A stretch of 64,000 nucleotides of DNA from JAWLHU01 sp041690255 (GTDB lineage: Bacteria > Bacillota > Sulfobacillia > Symbiobacteriales > Symbiobacteriaceae): NCBI GenBank assembly GCA_041690255.1, contig JAWLHU010000015.1:139487-203486 (forward strand), in the 5' to 3' direction. The notes under the pieces were generated by a model. That model did no database searches and was not told the DNA's origin. It saw only the letters and a program-made list of their open reading frames with translations. Shown piece after piece: positions 1-8,128 of this stretch. A program made the position numbers and the translations under genes. The stretch's first letter is position 1. Each line of letters begins with the position of its first letter.

Positions 1-575
1 AAAGTGGTGTCTGCCGGGTTCTCGACCTCGACCTGCCCGTATGCCAGAACGGCACCGTCCGCCGCCATAGCGACCAGAGTGCTATCCTTTACCGAGAAGG
101 CGACGCCGGTTATGGCGGGTCTGGATTCGTCATGACTTGCAGCGAAGGCCACCTCGCGCAAGAGGGTTCGCAGCGACAGGCCGTTGACCGTAATCGGGGT
201 TGGTTGGTGCTCGTCGGCATCCGCCGGGAATTGTTCGGCGGGGAATCCATGAATCAGGTACTCGCAGTCGCTGCCCGTGATTCGGGCAGTGCTGTTGCGT
301 GCATCTACCGAGATCGTGATCTCTTGCGGGGGAAGGCGCCTGACCAATTCCATGAGGTAGCGGCCAGGCAGCACGATTTCGCCATCTTGCCGGACATCGG
401 CCCGCACTCGCTTCTGGATCGCCAGTTCCAGGTCGGTGGCCTTGAGGATCAGTTCCTCGCCAACGGCCTGAAGGTAGACGCCGGAGAGGATGGGCACGGT
501 GTTTCGGGCCGAGACGGCTCGCCCTACCGCCTGTAACCCTTCGTACAGCAGGTCTTGCGGAATCTGAAGCTGCAA
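1..575 (-). CDS. dnaN: DNA polymerase III beta subunit (sliding clamp), 3' end cut off by window
   Basis: The beta clamp is a ring-shaped dimer that tethers the replicative polymerase to DNA. About 191 N-terminal residues are visible, roughly half of the usual 360-380, covering domain 1 and the start of domain 2. Recognisable stretches are QDLLYEGLQAVGRAVSARN, TVPILSGVYL and GRYLMELVRRLP, typical of the clamp N-terminus. I chose the TTG start at 575 because a GGGAGG site (584-589) lies 8 bases upstream; an ATG slightly further upstream opens a different, meaningless frame. No dnaA or gyrase gene is upstream; a phosphoesterase gene sits there instead, so this may be a second clamp gene and not the origin-linked copy (inference). 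An 8-bp inverted repeat touches the ribosome site. Confidence 0.88.
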   Translation of the reverse strand, partial: MQLQIPQDLLYEGLQAVGRAVSARNTVPILSGVYLQAVGEELILKATDLELAIQKRVRADVRQDGEIVLPGRYLMELVRRLPPQEITISVDARNSTARITGSDCEYLIHGFPAEQFPADADEHQPTPITVNGLSLRTLLREVAFAASHDESRPAITGVAFSVKDSTLVAMAADGAVLAYGQVEVENPADTT

Positions 576-586
576 CCCACATTCCT

Positions 587-609
587 CCCGAACAGAGCGT
601 ATGTTCGGG
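587..609 (-). promoter_or_regulatory. Inverted repeat at the dnaN ribosome binding site
   Basis: Arms CCCGAACA (587-594) and TGTTCGGG (602-609) with a 7-base spacer form a perfect palindrome just before the clamp gene. In the minus-strand RNA the 3' arm runs into the GGGAGG ribosome site. It could be an operator or a translational hairpin. The GAAC/GTTC half-sites recall the Gram-positive LexA box, but the spacing is 9 bases instead of 4. Confidence 0.45.
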
Positions 610-637
610 TAATTCGTTGCGAAGCTTCAGATTCCTG

Positions 638-1375
638 CTACTCGTCTGCGTAGGGGTAACGCGCCTTCCGCACGGCGTGGGCGAACAGGTCTACGTCGGG
701 CATTCCCAGGTCCCCGGCCCTGGCGATCGCATCTTCGATCTCATAGGGGACCCGCCGAATCTGTACAGCCGTATGTCGATCATCCATATCGATGATTGCG
801 TAGCTGGGCCGGTTGTCCCCATCGAACGGAAGGCCGGCGCTGCCGACGTTCACTACCGTGAACCCTCGGGCGGATCGGACGAACGGATGATGCATATGCC
901 CGAATAGGACCAACTGGGTCGCCTCATCGGCCCGTAGCCGGCCTAACTCATCGGGGGTGGCCCAAGGCCAGGTGTACTGGTGAAGGGAGCCAGGGGCAGC
1001 GTGGTAGAGTTCCAGGCGAACGCCATCGACAGTCATGGTGAATTCTGTCGGCAGATTGCCTAGCCACACCTGGTCGGAGTCTGGCAGAAGGTTGCTCGTA
1101 TAGGCGAAATCTCGCTCTAGGAGCTCTCCCTTCCGGTTGTGCGCAGTCCAGCCCGGGGGTGGGAACCGGGTGAAGCGGTGGTCGAAGTTGCCCCTCACGG
1201 TGACGAGGGGCGCGAGGTCACGCAGCATCTGGATGCACTCCAACGGCTGGGGACCCCTCATGACCACATCTCCCAGGCAGACGATGGCGTCAGGACTCTG
1301 CAGCCGCAGGTCCGCAATGACTGCCTCAAAGGCCACGGCGTTGCTGTGCATGTCTGAGATCGCAGCCAGGCGCAC
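638..1375 (-). CDS. Calcineurin-like metallophosphoesterase
   Basis: This 245-residue cytoplasmic protein carries the di-metal phosphoesterase motifs: SDMH (D8, H10), LGD (residues 34-36), GNFDH (62-66) and GHMHHP near residue 160. The family hydrolyses phosphomono- or diesters; the small single-domain members resemble YfcE/MJ0936-type enzymes, and the substrate cannot be told from sequence. Start is GTG at 1375, with GGAGG about 9 bases upstream. The AraC-type gene ends 13 bases upstream on the same strand, so both are probably co-transcribed, and the clamp gene follows 62 bases downstream. Confidence 0.88.
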   Translation of the reverse strand: MRLAAISDMHSNAVAFEAVIADLRLQSPDAIVCLGDVVMRGPQPLECIQMLRDLAPLVTVRGNFDHRFTRFPPPGWTAHNRKGELLERDFAYTSNLLPDSDQVWLGNLPTEFTMTVDGVRLELYHAAPGSLHQYTWPWATPDELGRLRADEATQLVLFGHMHHPFVRSARGFTVVNVGSAGLPFDGDNRPSYAIIDMDDRHTAVQIRRVPYEIEDAIARAGDLGMPDVDLFAHAVRKARYPYADE

Positions 1376-1388
1376 AATGAAGCCCTCC

Positions 1389-2915
1389 CTACTCTCCTAT
1401 AGTGATCAGCGCTCGTTCCAGGTAGCTCGCCGCTCGCTGATCCAGATCTCGGGCCTGTCCGATCAGCGCTGCCGCCTTCCGCCGCGCCTCCCTGCGGGCA
1501 AAGCGCAGATAGGCCTGGCCGGAATCGTGCCCGCCGGTCAGATCCCACATCTGCCACATGAGGTCGTGCTCGGCGGTGTAGCAGTCGGCCGCTGCCAGGA
1601 GTTCCTCGGCCACGGCGGGCGCCGACTGCGCCAGGTGGCGCAGGAACTGGCCGGCCCAGGCCCGGCACTCCGCCAGGTTGAGTGACTCGACATAGTGGGC
1701 CTCGTGCCGCTGGGAAAGGACGGCCGCGTCATCCGCGGGGAAGGCGTCATCATCCAGGATCTGCCCGGCCCAGGCAGCGTAGGCGGCGAAGCCGGCATGG
1801 CGCCCCATGACCTCCGGCGTCTGTGCCACGTGCAGCGCCCAGGTGAGGATCTCCCGGAGGTCCAGCCGCCGCTCGGCCCGCTCCCCGATGATCACGAGGC
1901 TGTGGGTGGAGCGGACCCAGTCCTGCGCACGGAACTCCCCGGTCGGCTCGAAGGCCAGGCCCTCTTTCCAGGGGGGCATCTCCGCGAAGTAGTTCCAGCC
2001 CATGACGGTCTCCCCATGCTCGTCGTAGCCGGTCAGCAGGCAGCACTCGGGCGGACCGACGACACCGAAGGCCAGTACCGGTCTGCCCCGCATCAGCGAG
2101 TCGTACACCCTGGCCCGGTAGGTCCGCTCGTCATCATCCACATTGCCGGTCTTTTCGATGATCTCATAGCTGTACCCCGCGGCCCGGAAGGCCCGGTCGA
2201 TGATCGCCCGGGGGTCGGCCACGAACATCATGTCGACGTTGTCCTGGTGCCAACCGGGCCGCCAGAGCAGGCCAAAGGCCATGCCGGTGGCGCCGAGAAT
2301 GTGGACGTTGGCATAGTTGAGCCGCCAGAGGCGGTTGTGTGCCTCCAGAGGGATCCAGGGGTACTCCCCGCCGAGGTAGCGGAGGGCCGCCGCGAGGCAG
2401 GAGGGGAAGGGGACGGTTTCGGGGCACTGGTCGCCGGACTGGTGAAAGCCGACCTTTGGCACGCCGCGCAGCAGGAGCCGGCCTTCGCCACCGGTCACGG
2501 CACCGGGGGGATCCGTCCGACCGGTCGCTACCGTGCCGCGCGGGCGAACCCCGGGCCCGTAGATGCCCAGGCGGGGTGCCACCTGCGCCACGGTCCGGTT
2601 GCGCCGGAAGAGCCCGGGGGTTATGCCATAGAGCCGCTTGAAGGCCCGGGTGAAGGCCTCCTGGGAGTCGAAGCGGTATTCCACGGCTATGTCGAGGATC
2701 GATCGGCGGGAGAGGGCCAGGTCCAGGGCGGCGCTGGAGAGTCTCCGCTTGCGCAGGTGCTCCTTCAGAGTGTAACCGGTCGCCCTGTGGAAGATGGCGT
2801 GGAAGTGGGAGACAGAGAAGTTGACGGCATGGGCGACATCCTCGGCTCGAATCTCTTCCCGCAGGTTCTGCTCCATGAAGTCCAGGGCGCGTCCGATGGT
2901 GGCTGTGTGGTTCAT
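1389..2915 (-). CDS. AraC-family regulator fused to a C39/BtrH-like domain
   Basis: Protein of 508 residues. The first ~110 residues are an AraC-type double helix-turn-helix (FSVSHFHAIFHRATGYTLKE, then DSQEAFTRAFKRLYGITPG). After a short linker rich in Gly, Pro and Arg, about 370 residues match the neighbouring protein at 2999-4087 along nearly its whole length. That second domain has an early FPSCLAAALRYLG segment and a later ECCLLTGYDEHGE segment, which recall the Cys and His blocks of papain-like C39/BtrH folds; this assignment is tentative. ATG at 2915 is preceded by GAGGTGAGGG at good spacing. Fusing the DNA-binding part to a possible ligand or peptide-binding domain suggests a one-component sensor (inference). 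Confidence 0.8.
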   Translation of the reverse strand: MNHTATIGRALDFMEQNLREEIRAEDVAHAVNFSVSHFHAIFHRATGYTLKEHLRKRRLSSAALDLALSRRSILDIAVEYRFDSQEAFTRAFKRLYGITPGLFRRNRTVAQVAPRLGIYGPGVRPRGTVATGRTDPPGAVTGGEGRLLLRGVPKVGFHQSGDQCPETVPFPSCLAAALRYLGGEYPWIPLEAHNRLWRLNYANVHILGATGMAFGLLWRPGWHQDNVDMMFVADPRAIIDRAFRAAGYSYEIIEKTGNVDDDERTYRARVYDSLMRGRPVLAFGVVGPPECCLLTGYDEHGETVMGWNYFAEMPPWKEGLAFEPTGEFRAQDWVRSTHSLVIIGERAERRLDLREILTWALHVAQTPEVMGRHAGFAAYAAWAGQILDDDAFPADDAAVLSQRHEAHYVESLNLAECRAWAGQFLRHLAQSAPAVAEELLAAADCYTAEHDLMWQMWDLTGGHDSGQAYLRFARREARRKAAALIGQARDLDQRAASYLERALITIGE

Positions 2916-2959
2916 TTTGGTGCCCTCACCTCGCATCCCCATGACCATACCATAATCAA

Positions 2960-2998
2960 GCCCCCCGGTGACAGTCGCCGGGGGGCGTATTTTTTTCG
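2960..2998 (-). terminator. Intrinsic terminator-like hairpin
   Basis: Perfect 9-bp stem GCCCCCCGG (2960-2968) with CCGGGGGGC (2978-2986), extended by an inner GAC/GTC pair. It separates the two paralogous genes. On the plus strand it is followed by seven T residues; on the minus strand, where the genes lie, the tail is weak. Confidence 0.65.
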
Positions 2999-4087
2999 CT
3001 ATTCACCAATCGCTTGGGACAGTAGGTCGGTTCCTCTCTGGTTCTGCTCCTGTGCCTGCCTGATTAGCGGGATTATCGCCTGACGGACCTCGGGTCGGGC
3101 AAAGTTGGACCAGGCGTCGGGGTGTCCGTTGCCCCCGGCGGCGCCCCAGACCTTCCACATGAGGTCATGCTCGGCCTCGAAGCAGTCAGCAGCCTGGCGC
3201 AGCAGGGTGGCGATATCGGGGTGCAGATCTGCCTGGTAGCGCAAGAACTGGCCCCCGTACCAGCGGCACTCAGCGAGCATACCAACCTGAGAGTAGTGGA
3301 TCTCATGCCGCTCCCGGAGGACCGGCTCGGGCTGGCCGCTGAACTCATCATCCAACTGATGCGCCCAGGCCGCATAGGCGGCGTGGCCCGTGGCGTGCCC
3401 CCAGAGGTCGGGCTGACGGGCGACCGTGACCGCCCATCGCAGCGCATCGATCAGGTAGAAGGTGGGCTCCTCCCGCTCGCCGAGGAGCAGCAGGCTGTGG
3501 GTCTCGGGGAACCAATTCCCCTTGCGGAACATGCCATTTGGCTCGAAGGTCAGGCCGGCGTTGAAGGGAGGCATCTCGGTGAAGAAGTTCCAGCCAATGA
3601 GCGTGTCGCCGTGATCATCGTAGCCGGTCAGAATGCAGCACTCGGGCGGGCCGACGACGCCGAAGGCGAGGACCGGGACACCCCGCTGGATTGAGTCGAT
3701 GGTCGCCGTACGGAAGCGGGCTTCATCGGCCGCGGTGCCCGAGCCGTCGGGGTCGCCCTCCCGGGAGAGCATGGTGTAGCGGTAGCCCACGGCGCCGAGT
3801 GCCCGGCGGATGATCTCGGTCGGGTCAGCGATGAACATGTGGTCTACGTTGTCCTGGTGCCAGCCGGTCTTCCAGCGGAGACCGAAGGCCATGCCTGAGG
3901 CCGCCAGGATATGGGCGAAGGCGTAGTCCAGGCGGGACCCGTCGCGCTGGGGGATCCAGGGCAGGTCGTTGCCCAGGTAGCGGGCGACCGCCGCCAGGCT
4001 GCTGGGGAAGGGGACATCCTCCGGGCTCTTGCCGCTGCCCGGTTTGTAGAAGCCAACCTTCGGTACCTCGTGGAGTAGATGGCGCAT
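2999..4087 (-). CDS. Stand-alone paralog of the AraC-fused domain, function unknown
   Basis: Protein of 362 residues that is homologous to residues ~140-508 of the AraC fusion next door. Shared blocks include EVPKVGFYKP, WHQDNVDHMFIADP, VLAFGVVGPPECCILTGYDD, GWNFFTEMPPF and a C-terminal AEHDLMWKVWG. Where the fusion has PSCLAAALRYLG, this protein has PSSLAAVARYLG, so the only candidate nucleophilic Cys of the C39-like fold is replaced by Ser. No signal peptide or membrane segment is seen. ATG 4087 has GGGAGG 8 bases upstream. The pair looks like a tandem duplication in which one copy gained or lost the regulator domain. Confidence 0.75.
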   Translation of the reverse strand: MRHLLHEVPKVGFYKPGSGKSPEDVPFPSSLAAVARYLGNDLPWIPQRDGSRLDYAFAHILAASGMAFGLRWKTGWHQDNVDHMFIADPTEIIRRALGAVGYRYTMLSREGDPDGSGTAADEARFRTATIDSIQRGVPVLAFGVVGPPECCILTGYDDHGDTLIGWNFFTEMPPFNAGLTFEPNGMFRKGNWFPETHSLLLLGEREEPTFYLIDALRWAVTVARQPDLWGHATGHAAYAAWAHQLDDEFSGQPEPVLRERHEIHYSQVGMLAECRWYGGQFLRYQADLHPDIATLLRQAADCFEAEHDLMWKVWGAAGGNGHPDAWSNFARPEVRQAIIPLIRQAQEQNQRGTDLLSQAIGE

Positions 4088-4188
4088 GCTGTGAACCTCC
4101 CTCGGCACTGCGACCGGGGGGCCCACCCGGCCTGCTTAGCTTGAGCATAGCACAGCGCCCGGGGCGTTTTTGACTTTTTCTCTGATCC

Positions 4189-4923
4189 TCATTCGGTGGA
4201 TGGCCGGCGGCGCATGATCGTCCAGATGAAGCCCACCGCCTGGAGAAGGGCGACGCCGAGCACGAACCAGATGGACCAGCGCATGAGGGGCGGGCTCGTC
4301 TTGAACTTGCCACCGGCTGTCGTCATGATCCCGATGTGCAGGGCGGCGAAGAGGAAGGCGGTGTAGCTCCATTGCTGGATCAGCTTCCAGGCGGCATGGC
4401 CGAGGCGCCGCTGGGAGAAGTTGTTGGAGACGAGGGCGACGACCAGCAGGAGGAGGAAGGCGATCAGGCCGGTCCAGGATACGATGCCAAGGGGTGTGGT
4501 GGATAACCCGAACCGTAGGGTTAGTCTGCCGTCGGGATCGTAACCTCGGTAGACGCGAACAAAGAGATCGGTCCAAGAGGAGGTCAGGAAGAAGACTCGA
4601 TTTGCCGAGAGCAGAACGATGATCAGGTGTGCGCCGGTGGCAAGCGCGCTCCAGATGCCCACCGCCCGCCGGTAGGCCAGGAGCCGGCTGAACCGCAGGG
4701 GCTGGAGTCGGGCCAGGGGACCGATCGCCAGGGCTGCGCCGAGCAGGACCAGGGCGCCGTAGCCGAAGAAGCGGATGCCGATCAGGCGGAGCGCGTGGCC
4801 GTAAACGTCTCCCATGGTCGCCGGAACGGCGCCGGATGGCGGCTTGAGCATTCCAACGAGGCTGATGCTGACTGCCAGACCCGCTATGAGGAGCATGGTG
4901 GCGGGGACCGCATGCTTGCGCAC
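4189..4923 (-). CDS. Ferric-reductase-like transmembrane protein
   Basis: A 244-residue membrane protein with about six hydrophobic helices. Spaced histidines (ATGAHLIIVLL, AALHIGIMTT) in helices fit b-type haem ligation as in the ferric reductase/YedZ-MsrQ transmembrane domain family. No flavin or NAD domain follows, so it would act as a membrane haem electron carrier; the partner is unknown. Start is GTG 4923 behind AAGGAGGG. It diverges from the pstS-like gene across an 82-base gap that contains a GTCCG-AAAC-CGGAC palindrome near 4957-4971. Confidence 0.65.
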   Translation of the reverse strand: MRKHAVPATMLLIAGLAVSISLVGMLKPPSGAVPATMGDVYGHALRLIGIRFFGYGALVLLGAALAIGPLARLQPLRFSRLLAYRRAVGIWSALATGAHLIIVLLSANRVFFLTSSWTDLFVRVYRGYDPDGRLTLRFGLSTTPLGIVSWTGLIAFLLLLVVALVSNNFSQRRLGHAAWKLIQQWSYTAFLFAALHIGIMTTAGGKFKTSPPLMRWSIWFVLGVALLQAVGFIWTIMRRRPSTE

Positions 4924-5005
4924 AGAGAATCCCTCCTTGCCTGCTGGAATGCACGACCGGTCCGAAACCGGACAGGGCAAGCTAAACTGCAGGGGAGGGA
5001 TTGGT

Positions 5006-5773
5006 GTGCGGGGTCTCGTTTGGTCTCTCGTTGTGGCTCTGGCCGTAGCGGGCTGTGGGCGACCATCGGTCGGGCTGCGTGTGGCGGGGTCCACATCGAT
5101 CCAGCCGGTGGCAGAGGTATTGGCGGAGGCGTATGCGGAGCAGGGCGGCAAGAGGGTGTCCGTCCAGGGGGGCGGCTCGACGGCTGGGGTTCAGGCGCTC
5201 CTTTCGGGGGTGGCCGATCTGGCTGCCATCTCCCGGAATCTGACGGCGGATGAGGCAGCGCAGGGGCTGCGGGCGCACATTATCGCCCGTGACCTGCTGG
5301 TGATTGCCGTGCACGAGTCGAACCCCGTGACGGCGCTGTCGGTCTCGGAACTCAGGCGGGTCTTCGCCGGGAAGGTGGGCGATTGGGCAGAACTCGGGGG
5401 GCGGCCCGGGCGCATCCATCTGGTGAGCCGGGAGGCCGGGTCGGGCTCGCGGGAGGCGTTTCGCTCCCTGGTCGGGCCGGTCAGCCCGAAGGCAATCATC
5501 CAGAACAGCGCCGGTGCCATTCGGGTGGCGGTCATGCACGACCCACAGGCGGTGGGGTATGTCAGTCTGGGCGCCCTGGGACTGGGCGGGATCAGGTCGG
5601 TCGGGATCGATGGGAGGCTGCCCGGTTCGGAGGGATACCCGCTGGTTCGGCCCCTTGCCCTGGTCACGAAGGGGGTGCCAGCAGGGGAGGCGGCTGCCTT
5701 CCTGCGCTTTGCCCGGAGCCCGGCCGGCCAGCGGCTGGTGAGAGACGAGGGCTTTCTGCCCATAGACCAGTGA
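5006..5773 (+). CDS. Phosphate ABC transporter substrate-binding lipoprotein (PstS-like)
   Basis: The 255-residue product begins with a lipoprotein signal (VRGLVWSLVVALAVAGC, lipobox AVAGC), so it should be anchored outside the membrane. The mature part has the PstS-family phosphate loops: AGSTSIQPV near the N-terminus, QGGGSTAGVQAL, and REAGSGSREAF. These bind phosphate through backbone amides, Ser and Arg. The protein is shorter than E. coli PstS but typical of the Firmicutes type. Start is GTG 5006 with GGGAGG 7 bases upstream. pstCAB lies 1.5 kb downstream, separated by two unrelated genes, so binding protein and channel are not in one uninterrupted operon. Confidence 0.87.
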   Translation: MRGLVWSLVVALAVAGCGRPSVGLRVAGSTSIQPVAEVLAEAYAEQGGKRVSVQGGGSTAGVQALLSGVADLAAISRNLTADEAAQGLRAHIIARDLLVIAVHESNPVTALSVSELRRVFAGKVGDWAELGGRPGRIHLVSREAGSGSREAFRSLVGPVSPKAIIQNSAGAIRVAVMHDPQAVGYVSLGALGLGGIRSVGIDGRLPGSEGYPLVRPLALVTKGVPAGEAAAFLRFARSPAGQRLVRDEGFLPIDQ

Positions 5774-5825
5774 GCGGGTGGAGGAGTAGACTGGAGGCGA
5801 AATTCTCAGCCGGGGGTGAATCACA

Positions 5826-6539
5826 ATGCAACAAGGGTTGAAGCAGCAGGTACAGCAGGTCCCGGAGAATCGGCGGAAGCGAGTCGCGGCCGTGCTTTCG
5901 GTCTACCTTGCCCTGGGGGTGGTGCTCTTCGGTCTGGCCGGCCGGCTTGACTGGCTCATGGGCTGGGTTTTGATCGTCCTCTTACTTGGAGTGGCCGTGC
6001 TGAACGCCCTGTGGGCGGGGCGGAAGCACCCGGACTTGTTGGCAGAGCGGGCTGTCGGGGTGAAGGCGGCCAAGGCTTGGGACCGGGTTCTCGCCCCGCT
6101 GGTCGGGGTCGGGGGCTATCTGCTGGTCTGCGTGGTGGCGGGACTGGATCAGCGCTTCGGCTGGTCCTCCGTGCCCGCGTTGCTCACTTGGGTAGGGCTG
6201 GGGGTGGCGGTGGCCGCTTCGATCTTCGTGAGTTGGGCCATGGCCGCCAATCGCTTCTTCTCCAGTGTGGTCCGGATCCAGACGGACCGCGGCCATGCGG
6301 TGACATCGACCGGGCCGTATGCCTGGGTACGCCACCCCGGCTATGTGGGCATGTTCCTCATGGTACTGGCCCTGCCTGTCATGCTGGACTCTACCTGGGC
6401 GCTGATCCCCGGTGGCCTGACCGCTGCGCTGACGGTCCTCCGCACGGCGCTGGAAGACCGGACGCTGCACGAGGAACTGCCGGGGTATCAGGAGTATGCA
6501 AGCCGGGTTCGTTACCGGCTATTGCCCTGGGTCTGGTAG
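5826..6539 (+). CDS. Isoprenylcysteine carboxyl methyltransferase-family membrane protein
   Basis: A 237-residue integral membrane protein with about five hydrophobic segments. The C-terminal half has the ICMT/PEMT-like signature: TSTGPYAWVRHPGYVGMFL, then a final helix and TALEDRTLHEELPGYQEYAS. In this family the RHP-Y-G region binds S-adenosylmethionine. Bacteria lack prenylated CAAX proteins, so the real methyl acceptor is unknown. ATG 5826 follows GGGGGTGA. It may be read through from the pstS-like gene 52 bases upstream. It converges with the ferritin-like lipoprotein gene, the two stops being only about 7 bases apart. Confidence 0.8.
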   Translation: MQQGLKQQVQQVPENRRKRVAAVLSVYLALGVVLFGLAGRLDWLMGWVLIVLLLGVAVLNALWAGRKHPDLLAERAVGVKAAKAWDRVLAPLVGVGGYLLVCVVAGLDQRFGWSSVPALLTWVGLGVAVAASIFVSWAMAANRFFSSVVRIQTDRGHAVTSTGPYAWVRHPGYVGMFLMVLALPVMLDSTWALIPGGLTAALTVLRTALEDRTLHEELPGYQEYASRVRYRLLPWVW

Positions 6540-6546
6540 GGGCTCG

Positions 6547-7155
6547 CTACCGGCGCCCGCCCCAGCCGCCTTGACCCCGGCCCTGGCTACCGTAACCGCC
6601 CTGGCCGACGCTGCGCTGGAAGGCGCTGAGGTGGTTCTCAGAGGCCGCCTTCAGCCGCTCGAAGACCGATCGGACATCATCGGGCAGGGTCTCCTGCAGG
6701 AAGCGATCATACATGGCAATGTTGGCGATCTCGGCCTGAACTCCGGCTTCGAGTGCAACGGCGATCGATTCGGGTAGGTGGACCTGTGACTGGACCTCCA
6801 CCTTGTCGGGCAGAGCCACATCGTAGGCGGTCATGAGTTCCTCCAGCCACGCCTGATGGGTCAACTCGGCCTGCATGATATTGCTGAACGGTTGCTGGGT
6901 GCCGTACTCGTCCATGATCAGACGGTACTCACCTTCGGCCAGGTACTCGTCCTCCATGGCGTGGGTGAGCATATCAGCGAGCGAGAGGGACTCGTCCTCC
7001 GTGACGGCCGACGCCCCGTAACTGCCGCCTTCAGGTGCGGTCGAGGCGGAGGTCGTGGTGGAACCCGAGAGCAGGACAGGGGCAGAGGCGGCGGCGCCGG
7101 CGCAACCGGTCAGGGTGACCAGACCGAGCAACGCGAGGGCAAGGTACTTTTTCAT
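6547..7155 (-). CDS. DUF2202 ferritin-like lipoprotein
   Basis: The 202-residue product has a lipoprotein signal (MKKYLALALLGLVTLTGC) and a Ser/Thr-rich linker, then a four-helix ferritin-like DUF2202 domain. Candidate metal ligands are the Glu/His-rich helix segments MEDEYLAEGEYRL, AELTHQAWLEELM, AEIANIAMYDRF and ASENHLSAFQRS. The C-terminus is a Gly/Gln/Arg tail (QGGYGSQGRGQGGWGGRR). DUF2202 function is not established; an exported di-metal protein is the likely picture. It diverges from pstC and shares a 158-base intergenic region that carries the 11-bp TTGTG repeats. Confidence 0.8.
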   Translation of the reverse strand: MKKYLALALLGLVTLTGCAGAAASAPVLLSGSTTTSASTAPEGGSYGASAVTEDESLSLADMLTHAMEDEYLAEGEYRLIMDEYGTQQPFSNIMQAELTHQAWLEELMTAYDVALPDKVEVQSQVHLPESIAVALEAGVQAEIANIAMYDRFLQETLPDDVRSVFERLKAASENHLSAFQRSVGQGGYGSQGRGQGGWGGRR

Positions 7156-7213
7156 GCGAACGTCTCCTTTTCCGGTTGGAATGGGTCCAGTCTACCGACC
7201 CGACTCGAAGATC

Positions 7214-7240
7214 TTGTGATTGGATTGTGGTGGTTTTGTG
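7214..7240 (+). promoter_or_regulatory. Three TTGTG direct repeats, 11-bp period (possible Pho box)
   Basis: TTGTG begins at 7214, 7225 and 7236, exactly 11 bases apart, about 75 bases before pstC. PhoB and PhoP (OmpR-family) boxes are direct repeats with 11-bp period placed upstream of phosphate-starvation genes. The half-site differs from the Bacillus TTAACA and is closer to the CTGTCA type. The assignment to a Pho regulator is inference. Confidence 0.5.
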
Positions 7241-7313
7241 GAGCAGTGACCGCCCTCGATTCTGTGGACCTTCAGGTCCCGCATAGCATCATTCCCAGGA
7301 GGGAGATGGTGCT

Positions 7314-8126
7314 GTGCGGGACCTTTTCATGCAGCGTCTGCTCCTTTTCCTGGCGATGCTCTCCTCGGCCGGTGTGATCCTGATCGCTCTCTTCGTGGTG
7401 CTCGAGGGCTGGCCGGCCCTGCCCGTCCTGCCAGGCCGGGTCTGGAGCCCGGAAGATGGCCGGTTCGGCATCCTTCCCATGCTCGCCGGCTCGATTGTCG
7501 TCACCCTGGGTGCCCTGCTCCTGACGGTTCCGGCCGGCCTGGGCATGGCGCTCTTCCTGACAGAAGTGGCCTCGCCCGGCCTGGCCCGGCTTGCCCGCCC
7601 GCTCCTCCAGGCGCTGGCCGGGGTACCCAGCGTGGTCTACGGCTTCGTGGGCATGAGCCTGCTGGTCCCGGCCATCCGCTCAAGCCTCGGCGGACCGGGC
7701 TTCTCGGTGCTGGCAGGGTCGACTGTCCTGGCGGTCATGATCCTGCCGACGATCACTGCCGTCGCGGAGGACGCACTCCGGGCCCTTCCGCCGGCCCTGC
7801 GGGAGGGGGCGGCAGCCCTGGGCGCCACCCCCTGGCAGGCGGTTCACCGGGTGCTTCTCCCCGCTGCACGCAGCGGGCTGGTCACGGCGGTCGTCCTGGG
7901 TATGGGACGGGCGCTAGGCGAGACCATGGCCGTGCTCATGGTGACCGGCAACGTCGCCTCGCCGCCTCGCTCTCCGCTGGACCCGGCCCGCACGCTGACC
8001 GGCAACATCGCCATGGAGATGGGCTACGCCACCGGGCTCCACCGTGACGCCCTCTTCGCTACCGGCGCTCTGCTCCTCGCCCTAGTGCTTCTGGTCAACC
8101 ACTTGGCCCGGCGGGTGGCTCGGTAG
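7314..8126 (+). CDS. pstC: Phosphate ABC transporter permease PstC
   Basis: A 270-residue inner-membrane permease with about six transmembrane helices; with PstA it forms the phosphate channel driven by PstB. The ABC-permease coupling (EAA) loop is present as ALRALPPALREGAAALGATP, and the central LAGVPSVVYGFVGMSLL segment is diagnostic of PstC/PstA. GTG 7314 follows AGGAGGGAG. pstA starts 2 bases after the stop, so translation is coupled. Regulation by phosphate through the upstream TTGTG repeats is likely but unproven. Confidence 0.92.
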   Translation: MRDLFMQRLLLFLAMLSSAGVILIALFVVLEGWPALPVLPGRVWSPEDGRFGILPMLAGSIVVTLGALLLTVPAGLGMALFLTEVASPGLARLARPLLQALAGVPSVVYGFVGMSLLVPAIRSSLGGPGFSVLAGSTVLAVMILPTITAVAEDALRALPPALREGAAALGATPWQAVHRVLLPAARSGLVTAVVLGMGRALGETMAVLMVTGNVASPPRSPLDPARTLTGNIAMEMGYATGLHRDALFATGALLLALVLLVNHLARRVAR

Positions 8127-8128
8127 CT

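Noticed and set aside
581..609. Classical LexA/DinR box before dnaN
   Set aside because: GAAC and GTTC half-sites are 9 bases apart instead of the 4 required by the Gram-positive consensus.
1..640. Chromosome origin next to dnaN
   Set aside because: No dnaA gene or DnaA boxes are visible, and the upstream gene is a phosphoesterase.
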